Shown here one piece after another: positions 23,036-33,359 of a stretch of DNA of 64,000 bases. This stretch comes from Darksidea phi (lineage: Eukaryota; Ascomycota; Dothideomycetes; Pleosporales; Lentitheciaceae), in assembly GCA_030770425.1 (NCBI GenBank), contig JASJFT010000144.1, positions 1 through 64,000 on the forward strand, read 5' to 3'. Position numbers and translations under genes: made by a program. How positions within the stretch are numbered: the stretch's first letter is position 1; the number at the start of each line of letters is the position of its first letter. The notes under the pieces are model-generated. The model made no database searches. It was not told the DNA's origin and worked only from the letters and a program-made list of their open reading frames with translations.

Positions 23036-25074
23036 ATGCTCCCCAAACCCTTCTCTCTGTGCGGCGCTCTTTCTCTCATCTTACCATTCTTGAGCCTCGG
23101 CTCTAGTGCTCACGTCTCTTCCGTTGCTCAAGCCTTACGAGAACGCGATGCCTCCACTCCTGGTCGCCAACTCAAAGCCGCGACGAAGGCAGCCAACCTG
23201 GCTAAGCGGCATACCAACTTCTTCACCACTAACGAGTTGGACTTGACTTACATTGAGAGTAAGACTATGTCATCTAGCATTCATTTAATAAACCTAACAC
23301 AGGATAGGGGAGACACTGCACAGCGAACCCAACTTCGGAGCCACCGTCCACCTAAAGGCATCGGCTCCGGTCCTCTTCCTAGAGGACTTTGAGCACCTCG
23401 CCGAGTACATCGTGTGCCAGCCGGGCTACATTACCATTCAGGTTCATCGGGGTGTAGACCGAAAGGAAGCGCTACAAACGTTGCTTGGTCTAGAAGCGGG
23501 CGGCTTGGTTATAACGTCTCACTATGGCTGCAACGACCATGGTGAACGTAGGGTATTCAGGTGAGCGTATTCTACCACGCCGCCACATCTCCACCTACAC
23601 CGCTCACACGATACAGAATCGGCACATTGAACGTGAGCCAGCACGATACTATCTTCGTGCTCGATACAGTGCCAACCTCGTGGCAATCGTCCTTCAGCAC
23701 TATCGATGTTCAGATGTACCACACGGTCGAGAGCCATACGCTTCGCACTCACCAAGAAATTCGCCGCCGACAAGACACCGAGACCGAGACTGAAGTTCCG
23801 ACCGCAACGGAAAGCGAGCGCCCTACCCACACAGCCCCCCGTCCCACCACAACCTCCACGTCCCAATCCGGCAAACTCGATCTAGCCCACAGCGTGACCG
23901 ATAAGAAGTTTCTCCCCGACAGCTCACCAGTTCAACTGGGATGCAGAAATTGCTCTACCTACGGCAGTATCGACTTCTCCTTCGTTTCATTTAGCTTGAA
24001 TCCTGGTATAGGGAGAATCTTTTCGCCTCCGATAGAACTCGGAGATATCTTTGAAGGAGGTGAGGTTGAGGTCGTGGCGACTGGTATGGGTGCGCATGTA
24101 GAGCTTTTTACAAACGTCTCTCTCGAGACTGGCGACTTTTCGTTTAATTTGTTTGAGATTCCGTTGTTATATGGTATCGCGGTAAGTTGAGAACATTTTC
24201 TCTGATACGGAGACAAGAATTGATCGCTATCACAGATCCCGGGCATCGGATCCGCAGGTCTTCTCTACGCTCCAGACGTAGCCTTCAACTACAATATCAA
24301 CGGCTCAATGTAAGACCTCCCCTTGCCTACTTCTTCCTACATCTGCTAAACTCATCAAAGGGAATTCACATACGGCTTCGAAATCGGAGTCCCCGATGAC
24401 TCCAGGCTCTTTCTCGACATGACCAACCCGGCCAACTCCAGCATTGCCGGCTTCGGCGACACTTCCATAAACGCCATACCCTTCCAAGCAACTACCGAAA
24501 TCCCCTCCGGCGCCTTCATCAACATCCATCTCCGTCACATGATTCAGATCGGCTTCGAATTCGACAAACTGCTGATCAATTTGGGTGCTGAAACCGGCGT
24601 CTACCTAGACCTTCCCAGATTTGGCGCAACGATCACACACTTAAGCGATGTGGATGAGAATTGTGCTCCATTGGCGACGAGCCAGTCAAAGAACAAGGAT
24701 GTGGCGCAAAAAGTGTTAACCAATGCGTACCAAGTTACCCCGACGGTGGATTGGCAAGTCGGTATTGCTGGCGAATATAACGTAAGCGTTTTGTCACCTG
24801 AACTTGGGCAAGTTATTTCTCTAATATGGCACCGTAGATCATTGCTTTTAGTGGTGGCTTCGATGAACCGTTCGGTAACGGGACCCTCAGCGACGTATCT
24901 CCTTCGTGTCTAAACTACAACCAGACGTCCAAGACATATACAGACGCTGTAAAGGTTGTAGAGCAAGCGAAGGATGAAGAGCAGGCGAAGGGTGGTGCTA
25001 TTGGGCACTTGCGCATTGCGTATGCGACGTATGGGGTTGCTGCCCTCGGACTTTTCGTTTCCATTTTGCTTTAG
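23036..25074 (+). CDS. Secreted, possibly GPI-anchored protein, unknown function
   Basis: Six exons join in phase: 23036-23258, 23308-23560, 23617-24181, 24236-24309, 24361-24781 and 24838-25074, giving 590 aa. It has a signal peptide (residues 1 to about 25, LSLILPFLSLGSSAHV) and a hydrophobic C-terminus (IAYATYGVAALGLFVSILL) that could be a GPI signal or a membrane anchor. A Thr/Pro/Ser-rich linker lies in the middle (TETETEVPTATESERPTHTAPRP). Conserved-looking blocks are FGATVHLKASAPVLFLEDFEH, ITSHYGCNDHGERRVFR and LGCRNCSTYGSIDFSF. I recognise this architecture as a large family of uncharacterised fungal surface proteins but cannot give a function. For the first intron the acceptor gatag at 23303-23307 was chosen, because the nearer cag breaks the frame. 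Confidence 0.82.
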
Positions 25075-25464
25075 GGATCTTGATGGTCTATTTGATATCG
25101 TGTCCTTCTTTCATAGGGAGGAAGGATTTGGCTAATGATTTCCTTATGCGGCGCGAGCCACGGTCTATACGACACTATGGGGGTAATTCTAGGGAAAACG
25201 TTTCATATTTGGCGCACTCATGGAAGTGCTTGTTGCGTAGAGTGGGCACTCATTTCGATATGGGAGTTGCTAGAGAGCACTCTTATCATCCAAGAACTGG
25301 TCAACTAGTAAGTCAACCATAAGTCTGCCATGTGGCATATTTTTGGAGCTAGTCGGTTCCTCTAGCATGAGCCTTTAATGTGACATACAAGCCTTTGCAA
25401 TCTTCCCCGCTACTCAAGCAAGATTAACTGATAGCCTCATATGCTGGATGCCTTCTTAAAGAGC
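25075..25464. other. Convergent intergenic space
   Basis: 3' flanks of two genes. A small plus-strand frame (25080-25322) follows directly after the stop and shows no motif. Confidence 0.45.
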
Positions 25465-26001
25465 CTAGAAGTCGTAGAACCACCCCGGCCTCGCCCCCAA
25501 AATCCACATCCTTCCCCCAACAAACGGCACCAACTCAGTAACCCACAGCCAAAGTCCTCTTCTTAACTTAGCACTCTCCACCATTCTATCCTCCTCTCCC
25601 CCTCTCACCTCGCTCACCTTTGCTTCTTCCAACTCCCTCACCCCAATCAACCCCCCACCCTCCTTCCCTATTCCACCCTGGTCAAAATAGCTCCCTGCAA
25701 TCTGCCCCAGCAGTCCCAGTGCCAAGAAACCCTCTCTTGCAAGCAACGTCCAATACACCAACCTGCGACTCTTAACACTCACTGGATCCCGGCGCGCCGC
25801 TAGAAAAAGCGGGATGCTAAAGGCAATTGTTTGTGTTCCTAGGCTGCGCATGAGCGAGGTTGAAGTAAGCGAGTAAGGAGGTATAGTGAGACTCTTCAAG
25901 ATTGTGGAAGGGAAGAGGATGAATGCTGCGCCACCGAGGACTTTAAGGATGGCTTCAGTGAAGAAGAGAGTGCGGACGGGTGAAGAATTTGATGATGACA
26001 T
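25465..26001 (-). CDS. Small predicted membrane protein, unknown function
   Basis: A single frame of 178 aa starts at ATG 26001. Hydrophobic stretches lie at TEAILKVLGGAAFILFPSTI, GTQTIAFSIPLFLAARR, TLLAREGFLALGLLGQIAG and a C-terminal WLWVTELVPFVGGRMWILGA, so three or four membrane helices are plausible. A glycine/glutamate-rich loop precedes the last one. Codon use and the clean start and stop look coding. I do not recognise the family. Confidence 0.66.
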   Translation of the reverse strand: MSSSNSSPVRTLFFTEAILKVLGGAAFILFPSTILKSLTIPPYSLTSTSLMRSLGTQTIAFSIPLFLAARRDPVSVKSRRLVYWTLLAREGFLALGLLGQIAGSYFDQGGIGKEGGGLIGVRELEEAKVSEVRGGEEDRMVESAKLRRGLWLWVTELVPFVGGRMWILGARPGWFYDF

Positions 26002-26463
26002 CGCAGATTTTGAAAGATGAATGGAATGACTTCAGATAAGAGTAGATGAGTATAAGAAGAATGACCGGACGAAAAAGAGTGACGTACTAATCCGTGGAAC
26101 TCGGTACCCGCTAATGGCGCCACAAAGTGCTAAATATAGATTTTGCATGCAAACTGATCCTAAATCGCGATACCGGCGGAGCAAAGTCCAAGAATGTATT
26201 GCAGAGAACAGGTATCCAAAGACTACAAACCATATCTATGGTTTTCAACGCCTAATTTCTAGAACCCGTTCAACAGCTTCCACGCTTGTAAAACGCCACC
26301 CGCAAACTCTAGACCAAACCCGGAAGATGTCTACAAAACGTCATACCAGTATACTACCAAGTTCATCACACATCAATCATCCATATCGGAATCAAAATCC
26401 GTCTGTTGGCTGGACCTGTCATTATCGAACGTCACTCCGTACCGATAACGATAGTAAGCCTAC
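26002..26463. other. Intergenic, no gene seen
   Basis: Upstream of the small membrane protein and downstream of the PFK-2 stop codon. A 117-codon plus-strand frame here has no motif and lies in low-complexity A/C-rich DNA. Confidence 0.45.
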
Positions 26464-28246
26464 TTAGTCAGACGGGTTAATATGCGTCTTCCTCAACTGC
26501 AAGGGTTGCGGAGTTTGCAATTGCGGGGTTGCAGTTCCTGACCCAGCCTGCGGTAGAGGAGTTCCGAGGCCGGAGAAGGGACTCACGGTTCCGCTTGGTG
26601 GGACGGGGATCTTGATATCCTCGGGGCTGCCGGGAACTATACTGTCGGGGAGATTGGGGATTTTGATGCGCTTTGCAACGTTGTTGTAGCTGGATGGAAT
26701 GATCTGGAACGGTCAGAAAAGATTGGGAGATAATGGAATAAAACGTACTTCAATAATCTCGTCACGAGGGAACTCGAGCTTGGGAATATCCGCAGCGTTA
26801 CATGCCATAAGGTAGCCATACAAAACGCGTAGGACAGACTCGTGGGCGATGATGAGGAGGTCATTCTCTTCGCGCTCGAGTTCGAGGATGATGGGCTCCA
26901 TGCGAACAGCAAGGTCGTGATACGACTGGTCTGGTCAGTACGCTAATTAATTGTAGATTATAGATGAATTACCTCTGCCCGTGGGTATCTATGATGATAG
27001 GGGTCTGCCTCGTGCTTGGCCACTTCCTCCGGAAACTCTTCACGTATTTTGCTCTCAGACATCTTTTCGCAGACGCCCGGGTTCATTTGACTCATCTGCG
27101 ATCGCTGCCGTACGCGGTATCCCTGGGTTGCGAGGAACTCCGCAGTTTGAACGGTTCGACGACGTGTTGAAGTCCAGATGGTAAGTGGTTTTAGCTCAGC
27201 GTCCGGCGCCCCTTGCTCGATAAATTTCTGCTTCTCTTCCTCGCGGTACTTCATCAAAACCTCACTCATCTTCTGGGCGTAGTCGCGGCCTTCAGGGGAC
27301 AGTGCTGCGTCCACCTTGTATGAGTCTTCCTCTCGCGTAGTGCCGGCGCGAGCAAAGTACGTCTGGCGAGATTTAATGTGCAGGTTGAGGAGGTAGAAAA
27401 CAATTCGCTGGGAGAGATACCCAAACGCGCAGTTGTTGACTACGACACGCTCACCGGCGTTGATCATTTTGATCCAGTGCAAGTCCGGCTCCTCCATGGT
27501 CTCGAAGTGCGGTATTCGACTATTGATGCGCGTTAGGTAGTCCTGCACCGCATCCTCGTCCTTCCAGTCCTTGTAGTCTGGTGAAGAGATTTTGACTCGA
27601 CGAACATTCTCCTGAATTATTCGCTCGTCTGTGCAGTACGACTCAATGAAAATTGTTTGGATACCGTTCTTTGCAAACTCCTTTGCGAGCGACTTGCGGC
27701 CCGTAGAGAGTGCATTCACTGCATCGTAGATGGCAACCTGTCCCTTGTCATGCTCGAGGAAATGGTAGATATCCTCGCGACACTTTTTCAGAATCTTGTT
27801 CCGTAACAGTACCGATTGCGGAGAGGCGTTTAGGAAGAAGTAGTCATCTGGAACATCTTTGCCTGGGCCAAGCGTCGCACGGCGATAGTCACCCAAATGA
27901 AACACGTGCGTCTTGACGCCCAACCATCGCAGATAACGGGCAACGGCGACCGACGTGTGCGTCTTTCCGCGGGCAGGCAGCCCAACAGTGGCAATGACAA
28001 TGCGGCCAGAGTGGAAGAGTCGGCCGGACTCAGTACTGTACAGCTGAGCTGGGGCCATCTCCTCCTTCTGGGGCAGGTCGTGTATTGCGTCGACGAAGGT
28101 GCTCGACCTCCGCCGGAAGCGGGGCGAGTTTGCATATATTTCAGCAGTTCTGGTGACCGTGAGCTTCCTCTGTGAAATGTGCACAAGCGCACTGGAGCAT
28201 TCAGTCGCCGGCACGAGGGAATCGGAACTTACAGTAGGGTGTCCAT
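26464..28246 (-). CDS. 6-phosphofructo-2-kinase with probably inactive bisphosphatase domain
   Basis: Four exons join in phase: 28233-28246, 26973-28167, 26749-26925 and 26464-26703, giving 541 aa. The first exon is only 14 nt (Met-Asp-Thr-Leu plus two bases). The kinase makes fructose-2,6-bisphosphate, the main activator of glycolysis. It has the P-loop GLPARGKT (67-74) and FHLGDYRR, IFIESYCTD and WIKMINAGERVVVNN blocks. The C-terminal half is a histidine-phosphatase fold with TSTRRRTVQTAEFL, HRYPRAESYHDL and IIAHESVLRVLYGY, but the catalytic RHG motif reads Arg278-Ala279-Gly280. Yeast PFK26 also lacks this histidine (Ser instead), so kinase-only activity is inferred. A Pro/Thr-rich tail follows. 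It is divergent from TOM40. Confidence 0.93.
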
Positions 28247-28847
28247 TGTGATTGTTCTAATCTATAACACAACCCGAGTAGGACAAGGATAGGAAGACGA
28301 GGGAAGAAGGAAGAAGAGCAAAGGATAGCGGTCTTAAAAAGTATGGATGAGGCAGCCGTCGTCGGATTGTGTTTGGGGTGTTCAACAGCCCAGGTCAAAC
28401 TTCGGAACCAGAATGTCGGGGCGAATGACGATTCCCAAACGCTGGAGACGGACGGGCCAACCGGGATAGCGATGCAGATCTAGGTGAAGGGCAGTTCACA
28501 ACGAGGGGAATTGCTGCAAGAGAATTGTAACTTGAGGAATGGTGAGTTTTGAGCTGTTTTCGCAGAAGGCTGTGAAAGAAAAGCAAGCAACCTTCCCAGC
28601 GTCATCTCGTTCGCGATAGCAGAATGGGGCCGGAGAAGCGCTAGTGTGCCTTATGTCAGCGCATCTTGGCACGTCACGTGGCCGACTCCCTGAGAAAATG
28701 TTGCGCGCATCATCACCACCGCAACTCTATCTCGCATCTGCCACGACAAAATTCCCGCCCACCGTCCTTTCATCTCACTCGGCGCTTCATCGTCTGACAC
28801 TGGAGGTGGCGTTTACCTAATCAATTCTTCTTCGCTCTGACACCAAC
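28247..28847. promoter_or_regulatory. Bidirectional promoter region (PFK-2 / TOM40) with a CACGTG box
   Basis: Six hundred bases lie between the two divergent start codons. A palindromic CACGTG (E-box/CDE1-type site for bHLH factors) is at 28675-28680, within cacgtcacgtggc. Pyrimidine-rich tracts follow near 28710-28800 before the TOM40 start. Which gene the box serves is not known. Confidence 0.5.
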
Positions 28848-30044
28848 ATGGCCGCGGTGGAGCTCGAGACTAAGCAGCAGCAGCAAGCTATAGCCGACAT
28901 TGTCAGTCATACGGGGTCTGCTCACACGGGTCCTTTTGGGCGGTTACAAGATGTCTACGCGGCATTCCAGGACCGGAGAGAGGCATTGGGGCTGTCGAAC
29001 CCCGGCACCGTCGAGAACATTGGCAATGAAGTGCAGCGTGGTGTCTTCCTGAACAATCTGAGCTTCTCGGGCCTGCGCGCCGAGCTCACCAAGGCGTTCA
29101 GCGCGGCGCCGCTATTCCAAGTGTCGCATGCGCTGTCTATGGGCTCGCAGGCACAGGCGCCATATGCCTACACTGCTCTTTACGGCTCGCCCAAGGTTCG
29201 TTGCGTGCTCGCGTGTTGCCTGGATGTACGGCTAATGCCACCAGGTGTTCCTTCAAGCAAATCTCGACAACGACCTCACGTTCGGTGGACGCTTCAACTA
29301 CCGATGGACATCAGCACTTGTAAGCAAGTCGTCAGTCCAACTGTCCTCACAAGGCAACATGGTGTCGCTCGAGAATGATTACACCGGCTCAGACTTTTCT
29401 GCGTCGCTAAAGGCCATAAACCCGTCGGTGCTTGATGGTGGTATTACAGGCATGGTCATGGCCAGCTATCTCCAGGCCGTCACACCAAAGTTGTCGCTCG
29501 GCATTGACGCCTTCTGGAACCGCCCGGCCATGGCATACCCCCCAGAGCTGAACGTCTCATACGCAGCACGATATAAGGCGGCAGACTGGATGGCATGTGG
29601 GCAGATCATTCCGGACAGAGGCGTGCTAGAGGCGTCATACTGGCGAAGGCTGTCGGAGAAGGTTGAGACGGGCATCAACTGCAACCTCGCCTTCGCAGGC
29701 ATCGGGCCTGGCGGTCCAATGGCCGGTCCGCAGAAAGAGGGCAACGTCACTATTGGTGCCAAATATGACTTCCGCGCGGCGTCATTCAGGGCGCAGATCG
29801 ACAACCAGGGGAAGGTCGCCTGTCTGCTGGAGAAGATGATCGCACCGCCCATTCGCGTCACTTTCTCCGGCGAGATCGACCACAAGCAGGTGCGTAGATA
29901 ATCCATTCACTTGTATGCTGAATGCTAATGTTGTGACAGAATGCCGCCAAACTCGGTCTTGCAGTGGCGATAGATGCCGCCGACGAGGCTGTTATGGAAT
30001 CGCAAGAGCAAGCGGGCGCTGCCGCTGGCGCGATTCCCTTTTAA
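28848..30044 (+). CDS. TOM40: Mitochondrial import receptor subunit TOM40
   Basis: Three exons join in phase: 28848-29195, 29245-29889 and 29940-30044, giving 365 aa. TOM40 is the beta-barrel pore of the outer-membrane translocase. The N-terminus includes [29 protein letters not shown] and the early barrel strands [24 protein letters not shown]. The barrel continues with strand-like blocks ([57 protein letters not shown]). The C-terminal block [16 protein letters not shown] is typical of porin-type proteins. There is no cleavable presequence, as expected. It is tail to tail with TOM22. Confidence 0.95.
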
Positions 30045-30588
30045 ACGCGGAAACGTCACACCACCTGTATAGGACATTGTCATCATCATAACTCTTCTCT
30101 TCGCTGTATTACCACTTCTTGGACCGACCGAGCGAGCATGAGGCTCGTTTCCAAAAGCGCCGACTTTCGATTTCGTCATCTCGTGATACGCGGGCGGTTG
30201 GGTAGGGTATTGCAGGACTAGACTTTCCCACGTCGTTACACTTTTGGACGTTTGGGGCGCATGTGTTGCATCTAATGGGCTACGGCTTGCTATGTTAGAC
30301 CAAGCAGGGGGAGGGCTGTTGCTGGCGTGAATGCAGCATTGTACATATAGTTTTATTGAACATCAGAATCGCCCTCCTGCATGTCCTTTGAACTATGAGT
30401 ATTATGAATCATGTTGAATTACATGTCGAAGAGCCGAGAACCCTAATGTACAGTATAGATCGAACAGCCGAGCCTGATTATGTGCATTCCCATCCCGTTC
30501 GTCCCACGCATCGCCATCTATAATAAAACATGGAAAGAATTGTCCGCCGCACCCAACCATCAGCTACCATCCCCTAAATCGAAGACAA
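30045..30588. other. Convergent 3' space between TOM40 and TOM22
   Basis: It contains the 3' flanks of both genes and no supported frame; TATA/AATAAA-like AT-rich stretches lie near 30330-30530 and may serve in polyadenylation. Confidence 0.45.
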
Positions 30589-31127
30589 TCACAAAGCCGG
30601 CTTCGCACCCTGCGAGCCAGCGGGAGCAAGAAACTATGATTTGTTAGTAACTACCCTCAGTTCCTCGCATCAAAAGCGGTCAACTCACCTCATTCTGTGC
30701 CCGTTGGTTCATCATCTCAGCCCTCTCCTGTTCCACAATCATCTGCTCCTCGCTATATGCCAGCGCCCACGGAACGCCCAACAGCAACGCACTCGTGCTA
30801 ACCACCCACAATGTCTTGCCGCCCATCATCAGACCGGACTTGAGCCACGAGGATGCGGTGTTGTATTTGGAGGAGATGGAGCGCCGGGTTGAGGCGGGGA
30901 TCATGTCTTGCAGGGCGGAGAGGCGCTCGTAGAGGGTTTCGTCTGGTTGCAGGGAGGCGACCGACGAAGTGTCCGATTCTAGTTCACAAGTTAGTAATTG
31001 CATTGGATGTTTTGGGCGAGCCGGTTACCCGGTGCATACCAGAGTCGGTGTCCCATTCATCCTCGTCCTGGGGTCCTTCTTGCGCGCGAAGGAACTCCTC
31101 GTCAATGACTTCTTCGAGCTTGACCAT
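30589..31127 (-). CDS. TOM22: Mitochondrial import receptor subunit TOM22
   Basis: Three exons join in phase: 31040-31127, 30689-30978 and 30589-30633, giving 140 aa. TOM22 is the central receptor that organises the TOM complex and docks presequence proteins. The N-terminal 45 residues are strongly acidic (VKLEEVIDEEFL, then QDEDEWDTDSESD), the cytosolic receptor part. The family block ETLYERLSALQDMIPASTR leads to a single membrane segment at about 84-104 (LWVVSTSALLLGVPWALAY). A short intermembrane-space tail ends GSQGAKPAL. The last exon is just 45 nt, preceded by a ttactaac branch site. Confidence 0.95.
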
Positions 31128-31781
31128 GTTGATGTTGTGTGAGTATAGAGAAGGAAGTGCGACGATGAAACGTGGGATTGGAAGCGCGAGATGTTTTGAT
31201 GGGATCGAGTCTTTGGACGCCAGGAGGAAGTTGCGATGATGAGCTTAACTTTTTTGCTTGGTCCGAGCGGGGAGGTGCAGGGGTCGGCGGCGGCCGTTTG
31301 TATTACCGGCACGCGACAATGACTTCGTCCTGCACCATACGTCATCTTTGATAGATTCATTCTTGTATTTCTCGATTTCGCATAGTGAACATGGAGCACA
31401 GATGTAGCATTGAGCAATAGAATACCAATTGCCGCTGCTTCTCGCTTCGGAGACATTACCAGTCATGCCCGCCTTTTCCCGAGTCCGGTCTTACATTCTC
31501 AGAGGCCTGACATTCTCAGAGGTCTGACATTCTCAGAGGTCTGACATTCTCATAGAACTCTGAAAGGGGAGGATAGAATCTATATGCCTAGGCGAACCGC
31601 GACGTAACTCCTTGTGTTACTTCGATTTTCCCGAGTTCTTCTTCTGAACAACTTGATGCGACCTGTTTTATGCATGGTCCGAAACCAGCAAGGCCTGTTC
31701 GTGTAGTCGAACGCACAGTCTGCACGGCAACTGCACATCATAGCGCTAGAGTGTCCCCATCTAGATGTTTGGGTGAGCCTT
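31128..31781. other. Intergenic with a short tandem repeat
   Basis: Upstream region of TOM22 on its left; the rest is the 3' flank of the next gene. Plus- and minus-strand frames here (for example 31025-31456) are not protein-like. The tandem repeat is listed separately. Confidence 0.5.
31491..31553. repeat. 17-bp tandem repeat, about 3.7 copies
   Basis: The unit tgacattctcagaggtc repeats head to tail; units 2 and 3 are identical and unit 1 differs at two positions. It has no spacers, so it is not a CRISPR array. It lies in non-coding DNA. Confidence 0.9.
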
Positions 31782-32548
31782 TCATTTGCGGACTTTAAAA
31801 TCGTCGTCCTCAATGAGGTCTCCAAGTGCGTCAACCGAAGTACGATTTACCAGTTGGATGGGGTCTTCAGCCCCGTTTCCATCTTCTAGCCGAGCATAGC
31901 CGCCTCGCTCCCCATCACGCTCAGTTTTCCAATCCCGATACGCAAGCCACAACGCCGGATAGAACAGCAGTCTACTCATCATCAGCAACCGATTACACAA
32001 ACTGCATTGACCGGACAGTACTTACACAACCACCAGCGTAATAGTGATCATATACAATTGGATCATTGCAATGATCCTCTGGCCCTTTCTATCCCACTCA
32101 CTTGGTGTTTTCAAGGGCATGAATACACGCGCCGGGTTGATGAAAAGCGTCAAGAGCCAGAGATAGCTCGCAAATACCGTTTTCAGCGCCTCCCTCCGGA
32201 ATGTTAATGTAGCGTTCGCTGTCTCCTTGTCGTGATATTGCTTTATAACTGTGACTATGATGCCTAATGTCATAAAGAGGTCGATGCTGCAGAGGCTGAG
32301 TAACGTTAGATTGTGGTTATAGGGGTAGGGAGCGCTACTTACACCCAAATGGCTATTGCAGCCTTCATCTCTAAAAGAGCTACCAAGAACATAACCACCG
32401 AAATCAACATGACCAAAGACACCCTAGCCAAGGCGATCATTGACTGGAACGGCCATATCCATTTCAAAATCCTTATGCATGACGAGGGCTTACGCGATAA
32501 CGCGCGTTGCGGGATCGCAGCGTGGAAGGGGTTGAAAAACGCGGCCAT
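31782..32548 (-). CDS. Predicted multi-pass membrane protein, unknown function
   Basis: Three exons join in phase: 32343-32548, 32026-32295 and 31782-31974, giving 222 aa. Four hydrophobic segments are visible: MIALARVSLVMLISVVMFLVALL, SIDLFMTLGIIVTVI, VFASYLWLLTLFINPARVF and IIAMIQLYMITITLVVV, with a fifth possible at LLFYPALWLAY. The tail is acidic. Introns are 47 and 51 nt with gtaagt donors. I do not recognise the family. Confidence 0.78.
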
Positions 32549-33359
32549 GGTGGAAGATCGGGAAGGCTATGGGAAAGGAAAGGTTCGGAAACAGTATTCT
32601 TGTATGATGGTTTCGGGGATGCGAAACGCGAAGGATTTCGGTCGTTGGCCGCAGCATGGGGCTGAGTGAGATTGCGCGCATGTGATTGGTCAGCGGGGCG
32701 TATTCATACTGTCGCCTTACGACGGTGCGACGACGCTGGGGCTGAATTTGAGTTCATGTGATTCAATTCTGACGTCTTTGGTATTGGTTGATTGGGGGCG
32801 GTAATTGAAGGCTTATTTTTCGAGATTTTGATCAACAACCATTGCAACCAATTAGCATTATTTGTGGCCAGTTTTCTATAATGTACATATACCTGCTATT
32901 ATTAGTGACAGGTATAGAAGGGACGGCGTGAAATACCGTTTGTATGTAATGAGTAATGTATACTACGATCGCTGCTGTTTTGATTCTTATTTCTATTGCG
33001 AAGGAACTGAATGAGCACAGCGTGTGGCAAAAAGACTCCCTAGGGTACAATACAAATCTCGCACAAATACGACCAGCGTTATGCTACGTGAAATAAATTT
33101 CTGCATTGGATAGATGTACCTCCTTCATCCGTCGATCGCCAGAAATCGAAGAATCAGCTGCTGATCATACCGAGCAACTCTCCTAGTTGCTACATGTGAA
33201 CGAACCTAACTGACACAAAATCGCTGCCGACTGACAAGAACCAAGCTGAAAAGAACTGTCACAGGTTCTCGGATCAGCCGAATAGATCGTATAGGTCACC
33301 GCGCATTCCAGCTGGTCGAGTCCTACTTCTAGCTTAATCGTCGTTCTCTGGTTGATCGA
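32549..33359. other. Intergenic, no gene seen
   Basis: AT-rich between 32800 and 33120. The minus-strand frame at 32832-33050 is not convincing. It includes the promoter of the membrane protein at its left end. Confidence 0.5.

Noticed and set aside
31491..31553. Direct repeats resembling a mini CRISPR array
   Set aside because: Units abut without spacers, and the organism is a fungus; it is a minisatellite.
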